Below, in pieces: positions 7,220 to 12,906 of a stretch of DNA of 15,118 bases. The notes beneath the pieces were generated by a model. It had not been told where the DNA came from. It searched no databases and worked only from the letters and a program-made list of their open reading frames with translations. Every line of letters begins with the position of its first letter. Positions within the stretch are counted from its first letter, which is position 1. The DNA comes from Gammaproteobacteria bacterium (GTDB taxonomy: Bacteria; Pseudomonadota; Gammaproteobacteria; S012-40): assembly GCA_015491615.1 (NCBI GenBank), contig WFVN01000219.1, positions 1 to 15,118 on the forward strand, written 5' to 3'. The position numbers and the translations under genes are program-made.

Positions 7220-9055
7220 ATGCCCAAAGTCCACGTCACCGAAACCGTGCTACGCGACGGGCAGCAGTCCCTCATCGCCACGCGCATGCGCACCGAGGAC
7301 ATGCTGCCCATCTGTCCCAAGCTGGACCAGGTGGGGTTCTGGTCCCTGGAGGCCTGGGGCGGCGCCACCTTCGACGCTTGTCTGCGTTTCCTCAAGGAAG
7401 ACCCCTGGGAACGCCTGCGCAAGCTGCGCAGGGCCCTGCCCAACACCCGCATCCAGATGCTCCTGCGCGGCCAGAACCTGCTCGGCTACCGCCACTACGC
7501 CGACGACGTGGTGAGCGCCTTCGTAGAGCGGGCGGCGGCCAACGGCGTGGACGTGTTCCGCGTCTTCGACGCTCTCAACGACCTGCGCAATCTGGAGACC
7601 GCCATCGAAGCGGTGAAGCGTAGCGGTCGCCACGCCCAGGGGACCATCTGCTACACCACCTCGCCGGTGCACGACATCGATACCTTCGTGGCCCAGGCAC
7701 GGGAGCTGGAGACCATGGGCTGCGACTCCCTGGCCATCAAGGACATGGCCGGCCTCCTCACCCCCGCCGCCGCCACCCATTTGGTGGGCGCCATCGTCCG
7801 CGAGGTGTCCCTGCCGGTGCACCTCCACTCCCACGCCACCGCCGGCCTCGCCGCCATGTGCCAGTACAAGGCGGTGGAAAACGGCTGCCAGCACATCGAC
7901 ACCGCCATCTCCGCCTTCGCCGGCGGCGCCAGCCATCCCCCCACGGAGAGCATGGTGGCGGCCCTGCGCGACACCCCTTACGACACCGGCCTGGACCTGG
8001 CCCTGCTGCAAGAGATCGGCTTCTACTTCAAGAGCGTGCGGGAGAAATACAAGCGCTTCGAGAGCGAGTTCACCGGCCTGGACACGCGCGTGCAGGTGAC
8101 CCAGGTGCCTGGCGGGATGATCTCCAACCTCACCCATCAGCTGCGCGAACAGGGGGCCTTGAACCGCATCGACGAAGTGCTGGCGGAGATCCCGCGCGTG
8201 CGCGCCGACCTGGGCTACCCGCCGCTGGTCACCCCCACCTCCCAGATCGTCGGCACCCAGGCGGTCCTCAACGTCCTCGAGGGGGAGCGCTATAAGACCA
8301 TCACCAACGAGGTGCGTCTCTACCTCAAGGGCTGGTACGGGCGCCCGCCCGGGCCGGTGAACGAGGCCCTGCGCGAGGCGGCCATCGACGGCGAGGAGGT
8401 CATCGACGTGCGTCCGGCGGACCTCCTGGAGCCGGAGCTGGAGACCTTGCGCGAGGAAATCGGCGAGCTGGCCCAGAGCGAGGAGGACGTGCTCACCTAC
8501 GCCCTGTTCCCGGACATCGGCCGCGAATTCCTCCAGGAACGGGCCGCCGGCACCCTCCAGCCCGAGCCCCTGGAGGTCGCCGACGAGGAGGCCCTGGTGT
8601 GCGGCCCCGCGCCCACCGAGTTCAAGGTCACCCTGCACGGCGAGACCTACCACATCCACATCACCGGCACCGGCCACCGCCACCAGACGCAGCGCCCCTT
8701 CTACGTCCTCGTGGACGGGGTGCCGGAGGAGATCCTCGTGGAGACGCTGTCCGAAGTGGAGGTGGCCCCGCAGAGCGCCTCCGGTATCGTTCCCCGCGGG
8801 CGCAGTGAAGCAGGTAGTACCCGCCCGCGCGCCACCGCCCCCGGAGACGTCACCACCACCATGCCCGGGACCATCGTCGAGGTAATGGTGAAGGAAGGCG
8901 ACGAGGTGCGCGCCGGCGATCCCTTGCTGGTCACCGAGGCGATGAAGATGGAGACGGAGATCCGCGCTCCCATCGACGGCAAGGTCACCGCCGTGCTGGT
9001 GCAGAAGGGCGACCACGTGAACCCCGACGAGACCCTGGTGCGCATCGAACCATGA
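7220..9055 (+). CDS. pycB: pyruvate carboxylase subunit B (carboxyltransferase plus biotin carrier)
   Basis: Moves the carboxyl group from biotin to pyruvate, giving oxaloacetate. Of 611 residues, about 1-300 form the TIM-barrel carboxyltransferase: LRDGQQSLIATRMRTEDMLP (11-30), KDMAGLL with the metal/carbamate Lys174, and HLHSHATAG with metal ligands His203 and His205. A conserved carboxylase domain follows to about 470, then a Pro/Arg/Thr-rich linker (about 515-540) and a biotinyl domain with the target Lys576 in EAMKMETEI, 35 residues from the end. OadA of the sodium-pumping oxaloacetate decarboxylase has the same build, but no oadB/oadG is nearby and a biotin carboxylase gene lies 13 bp upstream, so two-subunit pyruvate carboxylase is preferred. 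GAGGAG precedes the ATG. The stop overlaps maf (ATGA). Confidence 0.92.
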   Translation: MPKVHVTETVLRDGQQSLIATRMRTEDMLPICPKLDQVGFWSLEAWGGATFDACLRFLKEDPWERLRKLRRALPNTRIQMLLRGQNLLGYRHYADDVVSAFVERAAANGVDVFRVFDALNDLRNLETAIEAVKRSGRHAQGTICYTTSPVHDIDTFVAQARELETMGCDSLAIKDMAGLLTPAAATHLVGAIVREVSLPVHLHSHATAGLAAMCQYKAVENGCQHIDTAISAFAGGASHPPTESMVAALRDTPYDTGLDLALLQEIGFYFKSVREKYKRFESEFTGLDTRVQVTQVPGGMISNLTHQLREQGALNRIDEVLAEIPRVRADLGYPPLVTPTSQIVGTQAVLNVLEGERYKTITNEVRLYLKGWYGRPPGPVNEALREAAIDGEEVIDVRPADLLEPELETLREEIGELAQSEEDVLTYALFPDIGREFLQERAAGTLQPEPLEVADEEALVCGPAPTEFKVTLHGETYHIHITGTGHRHQTQRPFYVLVDGVPEEILVETLSEVEVAPQSASGIVPRGRSEAGSTRPRATAPGDVTTTMPGTIVEVMVKEGDEVRAGDPLLVTEAMKMETEIRAPIDGKVTAVLVQKGDHVNPDETLVRIEP

Positions 9056-9636
9056 GCGAACGCCCCCTCATCCTCGCATCCACCTCCCCCTACCGCCGGC
9101 AACTGCTGGAGCGCCTCGGCGTGCCTTTCGCCACCGAGGCTCCCGGCGCCGACGAGACGCCCTGCCCCGGCGAGCCGCCGGAGACCCTGGTGGTGCGCCT
9201 GGCCGAGGCCAAGGCGCGGGCGGTGGCGCCGCGCTACCCCGACGCCCTGGTCATCGGCTCGGACCAGGTGGCCAGCGTGGAGGGGGAGATCCTGGGGAAA
9301 CCGGGGGACCGGGCCCGCGCCGAGCGCCAGTTGCACCGCCTGAGCGGACGCACGGTGGTGTTCCACACCGGCCTGTGCCTGCTGGATACCCGCACGCAGG
9401 CCGTGTGGCGGGACCGGGTGCCCTTCTTCGTCACCTTCCGGGAATTGAGCGAGGCCACCATCCAGGCCTACCTGGACCGCGAGCCCGCCTTCGATTGCGC
9501 CGGGGCCTTCAAGTCGGAGGGCCTGGGCATCGCCCTGTGCCAGCGCATGGAGGGCGAGGACCCCACCACCCTCCTCGGCCTGCCCCTGATCCGCCTGTGT
9601 CAGATGCTGGAGGCCGCGGGGCGGCCGGTCATCTGA
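9052..9636 (+). CDS. yceF: Maf/YceF family nucleotide pyrophosphatase (7-methyl-GTP type)
   Basis: Hydrolyses non-canonical or modified nucleoside triphosphates to monophosphates; the E. coli YceF subfamily prefers m7GTP. The 194-residue protein has the N-terminal LILASTSPYRRQLLERLG loop, DETP (34-37), the catalytic Asp71 in IGSDQV, the GKP motif, and the YceF-type C-terminal stretch FKSEGLGIALCQRMEGEDP then GLPLIRLCQML. These match YceF rather than the dTTP/UTP-type Maf. The ATG overlaps the pycB stop (ATGA), so translation is probably coupled to pycB. In related genomes this gene usually lies next to yceD; here pycAB separate them. Its 3' end overlaps the convergent sppA by 8 bp. Confidence 0.93.
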   Translation: MSERPLILASTSPYRRQLLERLGVPFATEAPGADETPCPGEPPETLVVRLAEAKARAVAPRYPDALVIGSDQVASVEGEILGKPGDRARAERQLHRLSGRTVVFHTGLCLLDTRTQAVWRDRVPFFVTFRELSEATIQAYLDREPAFDCAGAFKSEGLGIALCQRMEGEDPTTLLGLPLIRLCQMLEAAGRPVI

Positions 9637-10666
9637 GGCTGGGGGCGAGGACGAGGGTGGCCAGGTGGTCGGCCATGGCCGTGCCGATACGGCGGGCCAG
9701 GCGCTCGAAATAGTCCTCGCGGCGGGTGAAATCCACCACCCGCTCGGCGCCGATCACCTCGCGGGCCACCTGACCGGTACTGCCCAGCCCGTCCACCAAG
9801 CCCAATTCCAGGGCCTGGCGACCGGTCCAGATCCAGCCGCTGAAGATCTGCGGGTCGTCGGACAAGCGCTCGCCGCGCCCCTCCTTTACCGCCTGCACGA
9901 ACTGCTCGTAGGTGTCCTGGAGCAGACCGCGCAGGTGCTCGGCATCCTCTTCCTTCAGGGGCGAGAAGGGATCGAGAAACCCCTTGTGCTCGCCGGCGGT
10001 GAACAGGCGCCGCTCCACCCCCAGCTTGCGCAGCGTGTCCACGAAGCCGAAGCCGTCGGACAACACCCCGATGGAACCCACCAGGCTGGTGCCGTCAGCG
10101 TAGATCTGGTCGGCGGCGGCAGCCATGAAATAGGCGGCGGAGGCGCACAGCTCGTCGGCCACGGCGATCACCGGCTTGTCCGGATGCTGCTCCTTAAGGC
10201 GGCGGATCTCTCGATAGACCCGCGCCGCCTGCACCGGGCTGCCTCCGGGGCTGTTGAAGCGCAGGATCACCCCGCGGGTGCGCTCGTGCTCGAAGGCGTC
10301 GCGCAGACTTGCGACGATGTCATCGGCGTTGGCCGGGCCGTCGGCGGAGATCACTCCGGAGACCTCCACCAGGGCGGTGATGGGGCCGGTGCCGGGCACT
10401 ACCTCTTTCTCGGGCATCAGGAGGATGAGGAAAAAAACAGCATAGGCGAGGAAGGCGACACGAAAAAAAATGCTCCAGCGGCGTGCGCGCCGTTGCTCCT
10501 TGAGGGCTTCGGAGGCGAGGCGCTCCAGGGCCTTTCGGGCCCAGGCCTCGTCATCGGCCTGCTTCGTATCCTTCGGCCCCGGCTCGGACACGGGCGCGGT
10601 CCAAGGATCCGCTTTTTTAGGTGATCGTTCTTCTTCGTTCGCAGACGGGCCTGAATCGTCAGTCAC
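9629..10666 (-). CDS. sppA: signal peptide peptidase SppA, S49 family (single-domain type)
   Basis: Membrane-anchored serine peptidase that degrades signal peptides left in the membrane. With the GTG at 10664-10666 it has 345 residues: a charged cytoplasmic N-terminus (1-64), one membrane segment WSIFFRVAFLAYAVFFLILL (about 65-84), then a periplasmic S49 domain. The Ser/Lys dyad is Ser176 in CASAAYF and Lys228 in AGEHKGFLDPFSPL, 52 residues apart as in Bacillus subtilis SppA. FNSPGGSP (about 138-144) and GSIGVLSD are also typical. GGAG lies seven bases before this GTG; a second GTG two codons upstream is too close to it. The open frame beyond is antisense-free gph interior. It overlaps gph by 8 bp. 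The short form corresponds to half of E. coli SppA. Confidence 0.93.
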   Translation of the reverse strand: MTDDSGPSANEEERSPKKADPWTAPVSEPGPKDTKQADDEAWARKALERLASEALKEQRRARRWSIFFRVAFLAYAVFFLILLMPEKEVVPGTGPITALVEVSGVISADGPANADDIVASLRDAFEHERTRGVILRFNSPGGSPVQAARVYREIRRLKEQHPDKPVIAVADELCASAAYFMAAAADQIYADGTSLVGSIGVLSDGFGFVDTLRKLGVERRLFTAGEHKGFLDPFSPLKEEDAEHLRGLLQDTYEQFVQAVKEGRGERLSDDPQIFSGWIWTGRQALELGLVDGLGSTGQVAREVIGAERVVDFTRREDYFERLARRIGTAMADHLATLVLAPSLR

Positions 10667-11318
10667 GCTCACTCTCCAACCAGCGGGGCAGATCGGTGCT
10701 GCGGTCCAGGATAGCCAGCGGCCGGCAGGCGGACAACCGCGCCTCGTCGTGCACCCCACAACGCACCCCCACCGAGGGCACGCCGGCGTTGGCGGCCATC
10801 TCCAGGTCATAGCTGCTGTCACCGATCATGAGGGCCTCATCCGGCGCCACCCCGAGGCGGTCCAACACGTCCAGGAGCATCTCCGGGTGGGGCTTGGAGC
10901 GGGCCTCGTCGGCGGTGCGCGAGACATGGAAACGGCCCGCCAGGCCCGTGGCGGCGAGGACCCGATCCAAGCCCTGGCGGCTCTTGCTGGTGGCGACGCC
11001 CAACAGATACCCCTCTGCCTCCAGGGCCACCAACATCGCCTGCACTCCCTCGAACAGGGACGGGCGCGGGATGTGATCGCCGCCGTCGTGGTGGCGGTAA
11101 CGCTCGATGAGGGCATGGAGGGTATCGTGATCCGCCTCCGGGACCATGCGCGTCACCGCCTCCCACAGGCCGAGGCCGATGTAGGGGCGGATGCGCGAGG
11201 CGGGCAGTTCTCCCAACCCCACCTCCCTGGCGGCCAACTGAAAGCAATGGGTGATGCGGCCGGGCGAGTCCATCAAGGTCCCATCCCAGTCGAAAATCAA
11301 TGCCTTGAATCTATTCAT
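10659..11318 (-). CDS. HAD-IA family hydrolase (phosphoglycolate phosphatase-like)
   Basis: Cytoplasmic haloacid-dehalogenase-type phosphatase of 219 residues. Motif I is FDWDGTLMDS with nucleophile Asp10 and acid/base Asp12; motif II is the Thr110/Ser111 region (GVATSKS); motif III is Lys142 in SKPHPEML; motif IV is MIGDSSYDLEMAANAG with Asp167 and Asp171. A helical cap occupies about residues 18-85. The substrate cannot be read from the sequence: the fold resembles Gph (phosphoglycolate) and several nucleotide or sugar phosphatases. A HAD gene between rluC and sppA is conserved in Pseudomonas-type genomes, so it is an orthologue of that unnamed gene. It overlaps rluC and sppA by 8 bp each. 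The ribosome site before the ATG at 11316-11318 is weak (GAAG). Confidence 0.9.
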   Translation of the reverse strand: MNRFKALIFDWDGTLMDSPGRITHCFQLAAREVGLGELPASRIRPYIGLGLWEAVTRMVPEADHDTLHALIERYRHHDGGDHIPRPSLFEGVQAMLVALEAEGYLLGVATSKSRQGLDRVLAATGLAGRFHVSRTADEARSKPHPEMLLDVLDRLGVAPDEALMIGDSSYDLEMAANAGVPSVGVRCGVHDEARLSACRPLAILDRSTDLPRWLESERD

Positions 11319-12285
11319 TGATGCGTAACTTCAACAAGAGCTCGTTCAGGTCGGGGGCCAGCGGCGCGTGGAACTCGAGCCCCCGCGGGGCCCAGGGCAG
11401 CGCCGGAAGGGCGAGGGATTCGGCGTGCAGGAACAGGCGTTTGAGTCCCAGCAACCGCAACGGGCGGTCGGCCTCGGCGTCACCGTATTTCTCGTCCCCC
11501 GCCAGGGGATGGCCCAGGTGGGCGGCATGGACGCGGATCTGATGGGTGCGGCCGGTGTAGATGCGGATGCCGACCAGGGTCAGAGGCTGCCTCACCAGCG
11601 TCAGGTGTTCGCGTGGCGAAAAACGGCTGCGCGCCTCGCGCCCGGTGGGATCCACCCGCACCACCCGCTCCCCGGAACGGAGGACGTTCTTGCGCAGGGG
11701 GGCGTCCACGTCCGCGCGCCGGGGCAAATGGCCGTGGAGGAGGGCCAGATAACGCTTCGTCACCCGCCCCTGGCGCAGGGCCTCTTGCATCGCCCGCAGG
11801 GCACTGCGCCGCTTGGCCACCAGTAAAAGGCCGGAGGTGTCCCGGTCGAGGCGGTGCACCAGCTCCAGAAACGGAGCCTGCGGGCGCCAGGCGCGCAGGG
11901 CCTCGATCACCCCCAAGTGCACGCCGCTGCCCCCGTGCACAGCGATGCCCGCGGGCTTGTTGAGGACCAACAGGCGGTCATCCTCGTGGAGCACCGTCCC
12001 GGCCAACCACGCCACACGCTCGGCGGACACGGGCAGCGCTTCCCGCTGCGCCGTGCGTACTGGGGGGATTCGCACTTCATCTCCCGCACGCAAGCGGTAC
12101 TCGGCGCGTACGCGCCCTTTGTTGACGCGCACCTCGCCACGTCGCAAAAGCCGGTAGACATGTCCCCTGGGAACACCTTTGAGGAGACGCATCAAGTAAT
12201 TGTCGACCCGCTGACCTGCGTTTTCTTCGTCGATCCGGAGCCGACGAACAACCGTCTTCGATCCCGATTTTCCGGCACTATTCAT
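11311..12285 (-). CDS. rluC: 23S rRNA pseudouridine synthase RluC
   Basis: RluA-family enzyme; E. coli RluC makes pseudouridines 955, 2504 and 2580 of 23S rRNA. The 324 residues comprise an N-terminal S4 RNA-binding domain (about 20-80, with GQRVDNYLMRLLKGVPRGHVYRLLRRGEV split by the usual basic turns) and a catalytic domain with Asp147 in HRLDRDTSGLLLVAK. The motif RTHQIRVHAAHLGHPLAGDEKYG follows. RluC and RluD are close relatives; adjacency to a divergent rne, as in E. coli and Pseudomonas, supports RluC. The ATG at 12283-12285 has no Shine-Dalgarno; only AT-rich sequence precedes it. The stop overlaps the HAD gene start by 8 bp, beginning the rluC-HAD-sppA operon. Confidence 0.94.
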   Translation of the reverse strand: MNSAGKSGSKTVVRRLRIDEENAGQRVDNYLMRLLKGVPRGHVYRLLRRGEVRVNKGRVRAEYRLRAGDEVRIPPVRTAQREALPVSAERVAWLAGTVLHEDDRLLVLNKPAGIAVHGGSGVHLGVIEALRAWRPQAPFLELVHRLDRDTSGLLLVAKRRSALRAMQEALRQGRVTKRYLALLHGHLPRRADVDAPLRKNVLRSGERVVRVDPTGREARSRFSPREHLTLVRQPLTLVGIRIYTGRTHQIRVHAAHLGHPLAGDEKYGDAEADRPLRLLGLKRLFLHAESLALPALPWAPRGLEFHAPLAPDLNELLLKLRINE

Positions 12286-12291
12286 GCATTT

Positions 12292-12297
12292 ATTTTA
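12292..12297 (-). promoter_or_regulatory. possible -10 element of rluC
   Basis: On the minus strand TAAAAT (five of six of the -10 consensus) lies six bases before the rluC ATG. The hexamer at 17 bp upstream, TATCCA, matches the -35 at only three positions. If used, transcription would start at about the A of the ATG. An alternative minus-strand -10, TATAAC at 12332-12337, lies inside the rne promoter on the other strand. Confidence 0.3.
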
Positions 12298-12310
12298 ACC
12301 GAGTCAGTCG

Positions 12311-12339
12311 TTGATGGATATGTGAGGGGCTGTTATATT
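12311..12339 (+). promoter_or_regulatory. likely sigma70 promoter of rne
   Basis: Plus strand: -35 TTGATG (12311-12316, four of six), exactly 17 bp of spacer, then -10 TATATT (12334-12339, five of six) with an upstream TG one base before it (extended -10). The predicted start is near 12346-12347. This would give rne an untranslated leader of about 560 nt, in line with the long leader (361 nt) of E. coli rne. Nothing equally good was seen closer to the gene. Confidence 0.65.
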
Positions 12340-12428
12340 TCTCCCTGCGCCAAAGGGCGTGACCGCCGTCGTAACCTTTTGAAAAACGACGGCCCCAAAT
12401 GGGACAACGACGACCGTTTTTCATTCAC

Positions 12429-12446
12429 TCCGCCCTCAGGGGCGGA
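12429..12446 (+). repeat. stable hairpin in the rne leader
   Basis: TCCGCCC (12429-12435) pairs perfectly with GGGCGGA (12440-12446) around a four-base loop. TCAT (12421-12424) can also pair with ATGA (12447-12450) if TCAC (12425-12428) bulges out. No T-run follows, so it is not a terminator on the plus strand. It is among the most stable local structures in the leader. Confidence 0.6.
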
Positions 12447-12602
12447 ATGAGGACCTTGGGGCATCATTGTTCGCCAAGGCATTGAAAAGAACGACAAACC
12501 CGCACTATGCGCTGAGAGGGGGCCGTCCCTTCGGTAGTGCCCCGGCGAGGGGCTCCAGTGGCCCACCACCGGGGACTCGCGACGCCCCGGGCAGCCGCGT
12601 TT

Positions 12603-12636
12603 CCGGCCGTGAATCACGTACTCTGGGAACGGCCGG
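12603..12636 (+). repeat. inverted repeat in the rne leader
   Basis: CCGGCCGT (12603-12610) and ACGGCCGG (12629-12636) form a perfect 8-bp stem with an 18-base loop. The following CCTTTG is too poor in T for a terminator. Its arms share complementary sequence with a second hairpin at 12692-12717 (GGCCGGA/TCCGGCC), so alternative pairing is possible. Confidence 0.55.
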
Positions 12637-12906
12637 CCTTTGTCTGCCCCTCTTCAATGTCTGACCGAATAATTGGTGACCCACCCGAACGGGCCGGATA
12701 CGCCATGGCTTCCGGCCACATCATTCACTCGCCCGACACGGGATTTTCGCCCATGCTGCAGGCCCTGATGTTCATTCTGTTTTCCTTGGCGCCCTCAGGC
12801 ACCGTGGAACGACGGGGTCGCGCACGCTCAGGCGCGCCCATCGCGCGCCACCGTCACTCGGGGTGGAACCCGCCGCCGGGCCTGGGACCAGGAATCAGGA
12901 AACGAC

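Larger units (their letters stand above)
12340..12906 (+). promoter_or_regulatory. long structured 5' leader of rne
   Basis: The 621 bp between rluC and rne contain no credible gene; this part is probably the transcribed rne leader. It holds several perfect inverted repeats: 12365-12372 with 12386-12393 (8 bp), 12429-12435 with 12440-12446 (7 bp, four-base loop), 12539-12543 with 12549-12553 (5 bp), 12603-12610 with 12629-12636 (8 bp), 12692-12698 with 12711-12717 (7 bp), 12831-12837 with 12843-12849 (7 bp, all G/C) and 12881-12884 with 12889-12892 (4 bp). AT-rich stretches lie between them (for example 12374-12386 and 12667-12674). E. coli RNase E shortens its own mRNA by acting on such a leader; the same role here is inference. 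Small ORFs in it lack family character. Confidence 0.6.

Noticed and set aside
6085..7452. Open frame of 455 codons on the minus strand
   Set aside because: Antisense to pycA and the start of pycB, which have clear catalytic motifs; no recognisable domain in the shadow frame.
7250..9016. Open frame of 588 codons on the minus strand
   Set aside because: It is the antisense shadow of pycB; composition is His/Gly/Ala-rich as expected from reversed high-GC codons, and no family motif is visible. pycB on the plus strand has complete motifs.
7220..9055. oadA of a sodium-pumping oxaloacetate decarboxylase
   Set aside because: The domain order fits, but no oadB or oadG is present and a biotin carboxylase gene precedes it, which fits pyruvate carboxylase.
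12333..12617. 94-codon frame on the minus strand in the rluC-rne gap
   Set aside because: Low-complexity basic sequence with no family character or ribosome site, lying over inverted repeats of the rne leader.
12629..12642. Intrinsic terminator after the inverted repeat at 12603-12636
   Set aside because: Only three consecutive Ts follow and they are interrupted; a terminator here would cut off rne.
12467..12664. 65-codon frame and other small frames on the plus strand in the rne leader
   Set aside because: No good ribosome sites, composition like non-coding GC-rich sequence; a regulatory upstream peptide cannot be excluded but has no support.
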